A stretch of 64,000 nt of DNA from Bradyrhizobium sp. 21 (GCF_023073335.1 NZ_JADPJG010000035.1:1-64000), one strand, 5' to 3'. Positions 7,980-16,690 are shown, counted from the stretch's first letter. Made by a program: numbers and translations. Notes: a model not told the origin generated them from the letters alone.

Positions 7980-8840
7980 TCAGGCAAACCGCCGCGCGAA
8001 GAACACGCAGGCGACCACCAGCGCGGTCGCCGCGATCATGCTCCAGGCAACCGGTTCGTGCAGCAGAAGGCCTGCGAGCGCGAGACCGAAGAACGGTTGA
8101 AGCTGCTGCAACTGGCCGACACGCGCGATGCCGCCGAGCGCGAGCCCGCGATACCAGAAGATGAAACCGACGAACATGCTGAAGATCGAGACGTAGGCGA
8201 GCCCGATCCAGGCGGGCACACCGACGCCGCTCCAGCTCGACGGCCAGGTCAGGATCATGATCGGCAGCATCAGCGGCAACGCCAGCAGCAGCGCCCAGGA
8301 GATCACCTGCCAGCCGCCGAGCCGGCGCGACAGCGCGGCGCCTTCGGCATAGCCGAGCCCGCACAGCACGATCGCCGCGACCATCAGCAGATCGCCGGTG
8401 AGCGAGGCGGTACCGTCGTTGGAGAGGGCAAAGCCCGCGACCGTGGCGCTGCCGAGAATGGCGAAGAGCCAGAACATCGGCTGCGGCCGCTCGCCGCCGC
8501 GCAGCACGCCGAAGATCGCGGTCGACAGCGGCAAGAGCCCGATGAAGACGATCGAATGCGCCGAGGTGATGTGCTGGAGCGCGAGCGCCGTCAACAGCGG
8601 GAAGCCGACCACGACCCCGATGGCGACGATGGCGAGCGAGACGAGATCATTGCGCGCCGGCCGCGCCTGACGGAGCAGGCCGAGCACGGCCACACCGATC
8701 AGCGCCGCGATGACCGCTCGCGCCGAGGTCAGGAACAGCGCGGAGAACCCGCCGACCGCCACCCGCGTCGCCGGCAGCGAGCCGCTGAAGATGATGACGC
8801 CAAGAAGCCCGTTGCCCCAGCCGGTGGCGGAAGAGTGCAT
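7980..8840 (-). CDS. EamA/DMT-family membrane transporter
   Basis: A 286-residue integral membrane protein with about ten hydrophobic segments arranged as two EamA repeats, typical of drug/metabolite exporters. Segments such as AVIAALIGVAVLGLL, LVSLAIVAIGVVVGFPLL and SMIAATALVVACVFFARR are visible. The second repeat begins near LTGDLLMVAAIVLCGLGYAE. The start at 8840 (MHSSATGWGNGLLGVIIF) leads straight into the first helix; longer frames run into a dispersed repeat and are rejected. It is convergent with the EAL gene (8-base gap). The substrate is unknown; paralogues export amino acids or metabolites. Confidence 0.85.
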   Translation of the reverse strand: MHSSATGWGNGLLGVIIFSGSLPATRVAVGGFSALFLTSARAVIAALIGVAVLGLLRQARPARNDLVSLAIVAIGVVVGFPLLTALALQHITSAHSIVFIGLLPLSTAIFGVLRGGERPQPMFWLFAILGSATVAGFALSNDGTASLTGDLLMVAAIVLCGLGYAEGAALSRRLGGWQVISWALLLALPLMLPIMILTWPSSWSGVGVPAWIGLAYVSIFSMFVGFIFWYRGLALGGIARVGQLQQLQPFFGLALAGLLLHEPVAWSMIAATALVVACVFFARRFA

Positions 8841-8937
8841 GTCTGTCTCGTCTTGTGGGTGGTGGTCCGATCTGGAGATGCCAGCCGGGGTGGCGTGACA
8901 ATAACCCTTGAGCCTTCCGGGGCTGGACAACAAAAAC

Positions 8938-8964
8938 CGCGAAAACAACCCCATGCACAGTAGA
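8938..8964. repeat. 27-bp dispersed repeat, copy A
   Basis: The 27 bases here are identical to those at 35219-35245, and both are followed by a short CGGGG run. The core reads AAAACAACCCCATGCACAG. Copy A lies upstream of the EamA gene at the left edge of the accessory island; copy B lies after the second rppH gene. Read on the minus strand, both copies create spurious MHGVVFA starts. Confidence 0.85.
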
Positions 8965-8978
8965 CGGGGACTGCAAGA

Positions 8979-9345
8979 TCAATGACTTACGTGGGGGCGG
9001 AATTGTCCTGCCGGGCAGCGATCATGGCATCGGCGGATTCGGACGACGTCGCGCGTGGTTTGACTCGTCGGGCAAAACAGGAGCAGGATGTTATCATTGC
9101 AAGACTTGATCGATAGGAGCGCTGTTCGTTTCTCGTTCGTATCGTCTACTCCACCGCCAGCCAGCTGGGCGCCCTTGTACTCGATCACCATGGTGCGGTC
9201 GTCTTTAAGCCGAGCCACGAAGTCGGGATATAACTTCCCTGTAGCAGTTGGCAGCCAGAAGGACTCGGTGTTCTCGGCAACATTCCGCAGCCAAAATTTA
9301 TTGAGGCAGACTATCGATCGCCTTTCATCCTCGCCCCTAAGCGAG
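8979..9345 (-). pseudogene. Remnant of a restriction helicase C-terminus with a PD-(D/E)xK motif
   Basis: The translated frame contains LNKFWLRNVAENTESFWLP followed by LYPDFVARLKDDRTMVIEYK. This is the C-terminal nuclease-like segment seen in type III-like and related restriction helicases, and the PD...ExK residues are intact. Homology begins at about 9341, right after the stop of the GIY-YIG gene. The sequence after NEKRTA no longer resembles the family. It is therefore best read as the tail of a larger gene left by a deletion. The frame can start from an ATG at 9419 inside the upstream gene, so a short expressed nuclease-like protein of 146 residues is not excluded. Confidence 0.6.
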
Positions 9346-10383
9346 AGCTTGGTTGATAGCCTTTTCAACCAGGTCTGGCGTCGCCTTGAACCACTCCGTC
9401 GAACTGAAAGTTCGTCCATCCGGTCCAGTCACCCGCAAGGCCACGTGAAACGGTCGAAGCAAGCGGTGAATGTGCTGTTCGACCTCCTTCGCGGAGTGGC
9501 CCACTAGCTCATAGGTTTCCACGATCGCTACGGGCGCAAATAGGTATGTCGACTGCGTTTCTGCGTGCGCTATGCGGTCCTCGACTACTCCCGATGTGGT
9601 GCCGACCTTAAGCAATCCTTCGACTTCTGGTTTCTCCGAAAGGGAGCGCAGGATGTATACGAAGCCGGTCCGCGCGCCCTCAAACAAAGGGCCAACGTTC
9701 GTCACACCGATTCGGCGGGCATCTTTATCTTCATAAAGCCGCCGAACGAGCGATGACATCAGCAGGTTCGATTCTGTGCCGTTATCGAAGATGACGCGCA
9801 GACGGGCGTCTGGCTTGCCGTTGCGCCGGTGTTCGTCGCGAAAGTCCACAACGTGGACAAGCTGACCCTTGAGGACGAAGAACTCGCCTAGCTCGACGCG
9901 CTCCTGCCGAAAGGGCTGGGGTTTGCGCGTTCCTTCCTCGACGGACTTGCGAATGCCCTCGAATAGCGGCTCGAAGCGATCGAAATCGGGGCACGGGCGT
10001 CGGTCAGCGACAAAGTCGGGTCGTGCCATCGGCTTAAGCTCGTCGCGCACATCGAAGATGTCGAGGCCATCGGAGAGCAGAGGATCATCGAGAGGGTCGG
10101 CTGTCCCCGCTGCGCCGAACACGAGGTTGTGGTTATCGTAGGAAGCGAGCCCATCTAGATTCGCCTTTGATGAGCGCAACCCAGACAATTCATTTGCAAG
10201 CATGCGCTCTCGAACACTCCGCCCTGGTTGAGAAATCGGCTCAGCACCGGTCTCGTCCACAAAGGCGTTGATGCGCTCGATCACCTCGACTGCAAGGGCG
10301 AGAAGCGGTGTTCGCGCCGCCCTCGGCTTTTCGTCGGGTGTAAGTAGAAGCTCGTCATTCAAGTAGTCGATTGTTTCAGGCAT
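9337..10383 (-). CDS. GIY-YIG (T5orf172-type) nuclease family protein
   Basis: A 348-residue protein. Residues about 238-335 form a T5orf172/MUG113-type GIY-YIG domain: GFVYIL at 241-245, LLKVGTT around 258-263 in the YIG position, R270, an EVEQHIHRLL helix containing E302, and STEWF at 328-332. The first 230 residues are a family-specific N-terminal region with FFVLKGQLVHVVDF and a beta-rich segment. The family nicks or cuts DNA. The start at 10383 overlaps the end of the helicase gene by 8 bases, so translation is probably coupled. It is the third gene of the methyltransferase-helicase operon and the best candidate for the cassette's nuclease. Confidence 0.8.
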   Translation of the reverse strand: MPETIDYLNDELLLTPDEKPRAARTPLLALAVEVIERINAFVDETGAEPISQPGRSVRERMLANELSGLRSSKANLDGLASYDNHNLVFGAAGTADPLDDPLLSDGLDIFDVRDELKPMARPDFVADRRPCPDFDRFEPLFEGIRKSVEEGTRKPQPFRQERVELGEFFVLKGQLVHVVDFRDEHRRNGKPDARLRVIFDNGTESNLLMSSLVRRLYEDKDARRIGVTNVGPLFEGARTGFVYILRSLSEKPEVEGLLKVGTTSGVVEDRIAHAETQSTYLFAPVAIVETYELVGHSAKEVEQHIHRLLRPFHVALRVTGPDGRTFSSTEWFKATPDLVEKAINQALA

Positions 10384-12538
10384 CGACCTGTCCTTCGTCA
10401 GCTCCCGCCATGGCTGCGCGCTTCTCTCGCGAGAGCTTGCGCAGAAATGCCAAACCATCTGCAAGCCTCACCTCACGGCCGTTGGGCGAGTTCAGATTTG
10501 GCTCGCGGCCCTCGCGCTGAATAAACTCTTTGATTCGCGGGTAAAGTTTCTCGGCCTCATCCTGCGTCATACTTACCTTCAGCGCGCGAACTTCGCCGTG
10601 GAGGCGAGCAAGCAATTCCTCGGAGAGCTCCTTTGACAACAACTCGTAAGCGTCGTCGAAGTCACGGCGACCACCCAGCAGATCGACCTGCAGTTCCCTC
10701 ACGTTGATGAACCGCCTTGCTTGCTGTACGAAGCGATCACCGGCGCTTGGCGCGGTTGTGGCGCGCTCGCTACTGCCTTCGTCCGGCCCTGCCAATGTGG
10801 ACTGCTCCTCTTCGGACATGCCGGGCGTTTGAATAATGCTCGGGTCTTTGGCGACTTCACGGCCCAGTGCGGCACGCACACCAAACAGCCCTACTGTGTC
10901 CCGGACTTGGTCTTCGGAAAAGCTTGGATAACGCCGCTTTATTACGTCCGTCACTACGAGGTCGTACATGACGTCCGTGTGGTGGTCGTCAGGATTGATC
11001 ATAACAGTTAGCGTCCGCGAGTCGTTCTGCACATCAGCAAATAGGTCGTTGAAGTCGTTCTCTATTGCCTCGACCGCCTTCTCGTCGATCTCCGGCATGC
11101 CAATGATTTCAATCTCGCCTGCGTTGGTCACCGGCCCCAACTTCGAGCTGTCACTAGGCGAGCCGTCGAACTGGTCCGCGCCTTTATGCGTCCGGAACTT
11201 GAAGACGGGTGCCATCACTTGCTCCATCAGGAGCGATACCGAGATGGCCTTAAGCATATCGTTGACGGCGCGGCTCACTGCCTCATCGTTAGCGAAGGGC
11301 GCGGAGACAAGATTGGTGAATTGTGCCTCCGCCTTGCCTGGTGCATCACGTGTTGCACGTCCAATAATCTGCACCACTTCGGTCAGGGAGCCTCGGTAGC
11401 CGACTGTGAGAACATGCTCGCACCACACCCAGTCGAAGCCCTCCTTGGCCATGCCGAGCGCGATGATGATGTCGATATCGTTGCGGTTCTTCACCGTCCG
11501 CAGACTCGCGAGCACCTTTTCGCGATCGGCGCTATCGTCCACGAGGTTCGCTATTTTGAGCGTGCGATCGCCAGCTGTGAGGTGCACAAAACCGGTCGTG
11601 AGGTCGGTGCTAGTTCTGGAGTTTTTGCCCAAGCGGTCGCCAATCGCATCCACGATCGCATCGACCGCAAACATCTTGCTAACTCCGCTGCCCTCGGCCG
11701 AGCCGACATGAGGGATGTGCACGATCGTCTTCAGGTGGGGGTCGAGGGCATCGCCAATCGCATCGAGGTACTTGCCTTGATAGAAACGGAAGTTGATGCG
11801 GAGCGTCTTGAGGTGCTCGTAGCCGTTCAGCTGTTCGTAGTAGGTGTAGATTACCCGCTCGAAACGTGCCTCGTCCTGTGGATGTAGGACAGCCGTGCCA
11901 TCGCCGCGGAAGTACGACCCCGTCATGGCGAGGATGTGCGCGGCGTCGTGTCCCGCTTCGCCGGCCCGGTCAATCAGGCCTCGCAATAGGTTGCCCAGCC
12001 TACTGTTCTCGTCAGAGGAAGCGTGATGCAGCTCGTCCACGCAGATGAGCGCGCGGTCGAACAGCGTCACGTCATTCGTCTTTGCGTAGGCGGCTCGCAG
12101 AGTAGAGTGAGTGCAGAGTGCCGTCCGTGCACTACTCTCGCCGCGAAGGAACGCGATTAGCTCTTCAACCTTGCTACCAGTCTCTGAACCGACGGTGCAG
12201 AGGTCTAAGTCGAGCTTCCAGTCCGAGTGGAAGCCACCCGGGGCGAGTTCCGTGTTTCGAAATGAGGCACCGATAGACCGCTCGGGGACCGCGATCACCA
12301 CGCGCTCGACTGCTTTGGTGCGCAGCTTTTCCAGTCCCACGAACATGGCGGCACGCGACTTGCCCGAAGCTGGCGGGGACTTTACCAGCAGGTGCTGCGC
12401 ATCTCTCTTACCCCATACCCGGGCCTGCATGGCGCGCATACCGATAGCGTCGGTCGCCTTGGACGCGCCCGTTCCATCGTAGTTGAGCGTGATAGAGCCG
12501 AGACCGTTTTCGCCCGCCTTGTTCTTCGTCTCGCTCAT
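10376..12538 (-). CDS. SF2 DEAD/DEAH-box helicase of a restriction-like cassette
   Basis: A 720-residue protein with a superfamily 2 helicase core. Walker A is SPPASGKS at 54-61, motif II is CVDELHHAS (DELH at 168-171), motif III-like LAMTGSYF is near 203-210, motif V is GMAKEGFDW at 361-369 and motif VI is QIIGRATR at 389-396. The C-terminal 300 residues are mostly helical, with no recognised nuclease. This resembles the translocase subunits of restriction and defence systems. It starts four bases before the methyltransferase stop (ATGA-type overlap) and overlaps the GIY-YIG gene downstream, so the three genes form one operon. Confidence 0.85.
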   Translation of the reverse strand: MSETKNKAGENGLGSITLNYDGTGASKATDAIGMRAMQARVWGKRDAQHLLVKSPPASGKSRAAMFVGLEKLRTKAVERVVIAVPERSIGASFRNTELAPGGFHSDWKLDLDLCTVGSETGSKVEELIAFLRGESSARTALCTHSTLRAAYAKTNDVTLFDRALICVDELHHASSDENSRLGNLLRGLIDRAGEAGHDAAHILAMTGSYFRGDGTAVLHPQDEARFERVIYTYYEQLNGYEHLKTLRINFRFYQGKYLDAIGDALDPHLKTIVHIPHVGSAEGSGVSKMFAVDAIVDAIGDRLGKNSRTSTDLTTGFVHLTAGDRTLKIANLVDDSADREKVLASLRTVKNRNDIDIIIALGMAKEGFDWVWCEHVLTVGYRGSLTEVVQIIGRATRDAPGKAEAQFTNLVSAPFANDEAVSRAVNDMLKAISVSLLMEQVMAPVFKFRTHKGADQFDGSPSDSSKLGPVTNAGEIEIIGMPEIDEKAVEAIENDFNDLFADVQNDSRTLTVMINPDDHHTDVMYDLVVTDVIKRRYPSFSEDQVRDTVGLFGVRAALGREVAKDPSIIQTPGMSEEEQSTLAGPDEGSSERATTAPSAGDRFVQQARRFINVRELQVDLLGGRRDFDDAYELLSKELSEELLARLHGEVRALKVSMTQDEAEKLYPRIKEFIQREGREPNLNSPNGREVRLADGLAFLRKLSREKRAAMAGADEGQVDA

Positions 12539-15219
12539 GCGATCACCTCTTCTTTGATTTCGGACGGCTTCGGCTCTCCCACGGCCATGCGTGCATATAG
12601 TTGTAGCATGTGCTCGATCCGGTCGGCGTCAGACCGGTAGCGGCGCGAGCCGAAGATCGTCTCCATCGTCTCGTCCAGTTCTTCATGGGCGCGGCGCAAG
12701 CCGCGTGGCATGTTCGCAGGGGCGTAGAGATCGCCGAGCGGGCGGCCGAAACCCGCTTCGTGGCGGGCCTCGTTAATCGCCCACCAGTGTTCTTCCAGCT
12801 CCGCTTTGCGCCGTTCCGAGAGCGAGGGGAGAGGGAAGGTATTCCACACGAGCGTGTTCGAGTAGCGCGGATCCTCCTTGAGACGCCCACCTACCGTCTC
12901 CAACCACAGCCGATGCAAACGCGAGGATAGGACCGCAGCCTGCCAGATCGCACCGTCGAAGATGCCAAAAGCAAGATTGGAAACGATGGCGGTCTCGTCC
13001 TTCACCTCAACTGGCAGCCAGTGACGGTCCTCACTCGCCGCCCCCGGCACCATAATCGTGTGCGAACTAGCCTCGTTCTGCTCACGAAAGGACCAAGGCG
13101 TTTCGGCCATCTTGCGCGCAGCCGCGTCAGGACTCTCAAGCCGCTTAACTTTTACCCGTTCGAATCGCTCTGCCAGAAGTGGTACCGCTTGCGCCATCTT
13201 CACCTGGTCATTCCGCACCCATAGGCAATACCGTTCGATACCCTTCATTAATTCTTGCGATCCGTATAGTCGCCGCACAAAGCATGCGGCCTCGGGGTAT
13301 GCTTCGATCAAAGCGTCGCGCTCGTTTCGGTCGAGTAGCAGCGCTTCCCCATTGTTGGGCATGTTGCCGAATACCATCGGCCCGAAGTCGGAAGCGAGCG
13401 GCTTGCGACGCTTCTCCACGATCGTCAGAGTGCCGGGCGCCAAGTAAGGGCCGATCACCTCTACGTCACGAACCGTGTCGCCGTCGAATAGGCGCTTAGG
13501 CGCGGCATTGGGCGGCCCGATACCAACGATAACGCAGGTCACGCCCGCATTATTCGCAGCAAGGTTCGACCATTTGAACGAGCGGTGTGCGAAGCGGATT
13601 TCAAGCCCATCCAAAAGGTAGGGCCACAATGTCGGCACCGCCGCGCCCTGCACGATGGAGTTTGTGGACACGAAAGCGAAAGGTGCACCAGTCTTGCGAG
13701 CGTATTCGCCCCCCTTCAGGAACCAGATAGCTACATAGTCGAGTTCGCCCCAGTTTGAAACGCGGCCCGCGAATACCGCCTTCATATCGGCACGCTGCGC
13801 CTTAGACTGGTGTTTGGAGCCCTTGAACTGCGGGTTCCCCACCACCACCGTCTCCGCCGCCGTATCCGGAGGGCAAGCCTTTAGCCAGTCGATCTCGGCC
13901 GCATTGCCGTTCACGATCACACCCGCCTTCTGCAGGGGCAGGAAGTCGGTGCGCTGGCCGAGATTCAGTTCCAACTGCTGATCGCATTGGTACTTTGCGA
14001 TCCATAGGCCCAGCCGCGCTGCCTGGCACGCGAAGTCGTCGATCTCGATTCCGAAGAACTGCTCCAGCGCTATGCCTGATAGGCGCGGCGTCGCGAGGCG
14101 GCGCATCGCTTCGATCTCCAGCGACCGCAGCTCCTTATAGGCAAGTATGAGGAAGTTGCCCGAGCCGCAGGCCGGATCGAACACGCGGACGCGCCCGAGT
14201 AGCTCGAGGAAGTTGCGCAGCCGTACCTTATTCGCCCCCGCCCGCTCCAGCTCCGTGTGGAGCGGATCAAGCAAGATGGGCTCCAGCACCTTCATGATGT
14301 TAGCCGGGGACGTGTAGTGCATTCCCAGCTCGCCGCGCTTGTCCACGTCGACGACAGCCTGGAGCATTGAGCCGAAGATATCAGGGTTGATAAGCTTCCA
14401 GTTCAGCCCTGCGCAGTCGAGAAGCAGCTTGCGGCAGCGCCCGTCCAGCACCGGCATGGGCACATCTTCTTCGAACAGAGATCCGTTGACGTACTCCAGC
14501 TTGGACCAGCCCTTCGTTTCCGACGACCTTTTGTCGCGTTCCGTGTCCATGTGCCGGAACGCGCCTTTGAGGAACGCAGCGAGATCCGTGCCGTCTACGC
14601 TCGTCGATTGGCGCACGGCGATCTCAAACGCGTCCTTTTCGAAGATGCCGACATCATCCGAGAACAGGCAGAACAGCACGCGCGCCATGAAGATATTGAG
14701 TGCGTGTCGATCGGCCTCCGTTTTCCAATCCGGGTTAGCGTCGCGCACCGCGTCGTGGAAACGTGAGATGAAGCGCGTCGCCCGCACGTCGGCCATGCGC
14801 TCCTTTTTCGGAACGTAGCGCTCGTGTCCGCCCAGCGGAAAGAAGACATCGCCTTCCAGCGATAGCATGTCGAGGCCAACGCGCAGCGGCTCTTCGTCAA
14901 ACCTCGGGCTTGTGTCGTAGGCGGCGATCCGTTCGCCGTCATAGGCGAGCAGCACGCGGGGACGGCGTCCCTTGGGCGAAGCCTCTGCTTCAGCTCGCAT
15001 ACGGTCCAGCGCCGCATCCGCCCCCCCCGGTTCGGTCGCCTCAAACCGCAGCATGCGTGCCCAGGTGAATTCGCCACCCTTCGCGGTATCGCGGAGTTTC
15101 GTGATTGTAGAGCGCGGGGCTCCTACCGCCTCCATCAGTGCCAAGCCGAACTCCCCTCCCGCCGGCGGATTGGCGGCGAGATCATCGAGGTTCGAGTAAA
15201 TTTCTCCGGGGGTCAGCAT
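12535..15219 (-). CDS. MmeI-like class I SAM-dependent DNA methyltransferase
   Basis: An 894-residue protein. A helical spacer of MmeI type covers about 130-310 (ARVLFCLFSDDVGIFEKDAF, YVNGSLF, GMHYTSPANIMKV). The amino-methyltransferase domain follows, with SAM motif I FDPACGSGNF at 347-356 and motif IV GNPQF at 461-465. A target-recognition-like region continues to about 800. MmeI itself carries an N-terminal PD-(D/E)xK nuclease; here the first 130 residues lack that pattern, so this looks like a methyltransferase without its own nuclease. Motif IV is normally NPPF/Y; the glutamine is unusual. It is the first gene of the cassette. Confidence 0.85.
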   Translation of the reverse strand: MLTPGEIYSNLDDLAANPPAGGEFGLALMEAVGAPRSTITKLRDTAKGGEFTWARMLRFEATEPGGADAALDRMRAEAEASPKGRRPRVLLAYDGERIAAYDTSPRFDEEPLRVGLDMLSLEGDVFFPLGGHERYVPKKERMADVRATRFISRFHDAVRDANPDWKTEADRHALNIFMARVLFCLFSDDVGIFEKDAFEIAVRQSTSVDGTDLAAFLKGAFRHMDTERDKRSSETKGWSKLEYVNGSLFEEDVPMPVLDGRCRKLLLDCAGLNWKLINPDIFGSMLQAVVDVDKRGELGMHYTSPANIMKVLEPILLDPLHTELERAGANKVRLRNFLELLGRVRVFDPACGSGNFLILAYKELRSLEIEAMRRLATPRLSGIALEQFFGIEIDDFACQAARLGLWIAKYQCDQQLELNLGQRTDFLPLQKAGVIVNGNAAEIDWLKACPPDTAAETVVVGNPQFKGSKHQSKAQRADMKAVFAGRVSNWGELDYVAIWFLKGGEYARKTGAPFAFVSTNSIVQGAAVPTLWPYLLDGLEIRFAHRSFKWSNLAANNAGVTCVIVGIGPPNAAPKRLFDGDTVRDVEVIGPYLAPGTLTIVEKRRKPLASDFGPMVFGNMPNNGEALLLDRNERDALIEAYPEAACFVRRLYGSQELMKGIERYCLWVRNDQVKMAQAVPLLAERFERVKVKRLESPDAAARKMAETPWSFREQNEASSHTIMVPGAASEDRHWLPVEVKDETAIVSNLAFGIFDGAIWQAAVLSSRLHRLWLETVGGRLKEDPRYSNTLVWNTFPLPSLSERRKAELEEHWWAINEARHEAGFGRPLGDLYAPANMPRGLRRAHEELDETMETIFGSRRYRSDADRIEHMLQLYARMAVGEPKPSEIKEEVIA

Positions 15220-15695
15220 GTTGTTTGAATTTATTCCTAAGAAGCTTATCCAGAAGCAGCCATTGCCAGCGTATACAACGGGTCCAGAAGCGGAGATTCA
15301 GCGTTTGTTGAGCTTCCTGACGACCTAGCGCCTCAGACCCGATGACCCTCCCAAGCTCGATGAGCTCGATCACGTCCACTCTTCCTTGCCCGAATTCTAA
15401 AGGGGTGACCCAAGATTGGTACACATCGAGCTTTTCGGCCAGTCAAACTGCGTGGGCTGTCGGGTGCTGCCGTTCTGACCCGGCCGGCGCGTGTCGAGAT
15501 CCATCTAGCGGCTTGCGTGGGCTATCGTACCCTGCTTCCGAAAGGCACGGAATAGCTTCCAAGAATGGGGCTTGAAACGCCGCCACCAAGGCCAATAACC
15601 CGTATCCGTGAGCAGTTCACGGGTATGGGCAAAGTATGGGCCAAAATGAACCCACCATCGAAAATGGCCGACTTAAAGGGATTTCTGAGGGACTT
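15220..15695. other. Intergenic region between the island and tRNA-Ser, no gene seen
   Basis: About 475 bases, with lower GC than the housekeeping flanks. It presumably holds the promoter of the methyltransferase operon on the minus strand. Near the tRNA there is a short near-direct repeat (GTATGGGCAAA / GTATGGGCCAAA, about 15624-15645) and a six-base-pair stem CCGTGA/TCACGG around 15606-15622. No integrase gene or convincing remnant was found. Confidence 0.45.
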
Positions 15696-15785
15696 TGGCG
15701 GAGAGGGAGGGATTCGAACCCCCGATAGGCTTGCACCTATGCCGCATTTCGAGTGCGGTACAATCAACCACTCTGCCACCTCTCC
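15696..15785 (-). tRNA. tRNA-Ser (anticodon CGA)
   Basis: A 90-base class II tRNA read leftwards. The acceptor stem GGAGAGG pairs with CCTCTCC; then comes discriminator G and an encoded CCA (15698-15696). The anticodon stem CCGCA/TGCGG encloses CTCGAAA, giving anticodon CGA for the serine codon UCG. A long variable arm (GGTGCAAGCC type) and the T-loop GGTTCGAATCC are present. The gene borders the accessory island on its 3' side, a common integration position, although no duplicated 3' end was found at the far edge of the island. Confidence 0.95.
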
Positions 15786-15915
15786 TAGGCGCCAAATCGG
15801 GGGCGGGCCCCCGTGGTTGAGGCGTTAATAGGCGAGGATGGCGGGCCAGACAAGGCGCGAAAGGGGAAAATCCGCGGCCTCTTTCGCCCCGCATCCCTTG
15901 CTGCCGGGAGGAACT

Positions 15916-16187
15916 GCCGTTGCGCATCTCACGATCAAGGCCAATGGTGCCGATGTCCAGCTGGTCCGTGCTGGTAGCGGGAAAACCGCTGCTTTTGCTG
16001 CATGGTTGGCCGAAACTCCGGCTGACCTGGGAGCCGGTCATGGCGCGTCTGGCCGGTCGTTTCATGCTGATCGCGCCGGATCTGCGCGGCTTCGGCGACA
16101 GCGACAAGCCTGGCGGGCCTTATGGACCGGATGGCCACACCGCGGACATGCCGGCGCTGATGGACGAGCTCGGCATTGACCGATTCG
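15916..16187 (+). pseudogene. Frameshifted and truncated alpha/beta hydrolase
   Basis: Two adjacent frames together give the start of an epoxide-hydrolase or dehalogenase-like alpha/beta hydrolase. HLTIKANGADVQLVRAGSGK is in the first frame. KPLLLLHGWP and LIAPDLRGFGDSDKPGGPYG are in the second. The switch falls at the AAAA run at 15982-15985, where one A fewer would restore the frame. HGWP is the oxyanion-hole motif and PDLRGFGDS is the next conserved strand. Homology stops near LMDELGIDRF, before the nucleophile elbow, so the gene is also truncated. A phrase like NLAGGF near 16312 may be a further shred of its C-terminus. Confidence 0.75.
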
Positions 16188-16690
16188 CGGCTCATCGCCG
16201 CGAGCCGTGACAGCTATCGGCTCTCGATCAGCCACGTCCGCAAAGGCTGGGCGCATTGCAAGGACGCGTTCGACGATGTCCGCAACGCCTTCGCCGACAA
16301 TTCTTCAAGACCGGCAATCTCGCCGGCGGCTTTGCCGCACTATCGCGTGTCGCCAAACACGGCCAGGGCCGTGAGCAGAACCGGCAAGGTCCCGAGCCCG
16401 ATCACCACGACGCGAAACATGAGATCGCTGCCCATGGCGGGCATTTTAGACGTGGGCGCGCGGCCGGCCAGTGCAGTTTGTGCCAGTCCGATCGGGAGTT
16501 GAGATCAGGGGAGGCTCCGGCCCGAAAAGGGGTGGGACCGCCAGACGCGGTAAACACTGGCGGTCCCGTGCCGCTCATTAAATTCTGGCTGGGAAGGGCG
16601 GCTTCGCCGGCCAGGTGAGGCGACGGCGGAACCCTAGCGTGCAGCCCGTGCACCGCAACGCAATCCGGCCCTTAACCTAACCAGTCAAGG
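16188..16690. other. Decayed intergenic stretch with an inverted repeat
   Basis: About 500 bases after the broken hydrolase without a supportable gene. A perfect 11-bp inverted repeat, GGGACCGCCAG (16534-16544) and CTGGCGGTCCC (16557-16567), encloses a 12-base loop and looks like a dispersed palindromic element. It may also help end transcription of the convergent ROK gene, though no T-tract follows. A 34-residue hydrophobic frame at 16340-16444 (minus) was not accepted as a gene. Confidence 0.45.

Noticed and set aside
8900..9000. Search for a copy of the tRNA-Ser 3' end at the far edge of the island, as an attachment-site duplicate
   Set aside because: No stretch matching the tRNA T-arm and acceptor was found, so integration at the tRNA is not demonstrated.
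16340..16444. A 34-residue hydrophobic minus-strand frame (VVVIGLGTLPVLLTALAVF)
   Set aside because: No ribosome-binding site was seen, and it lies in decayed sequence. It could be a small membrane protein, but the evidence is composition only.
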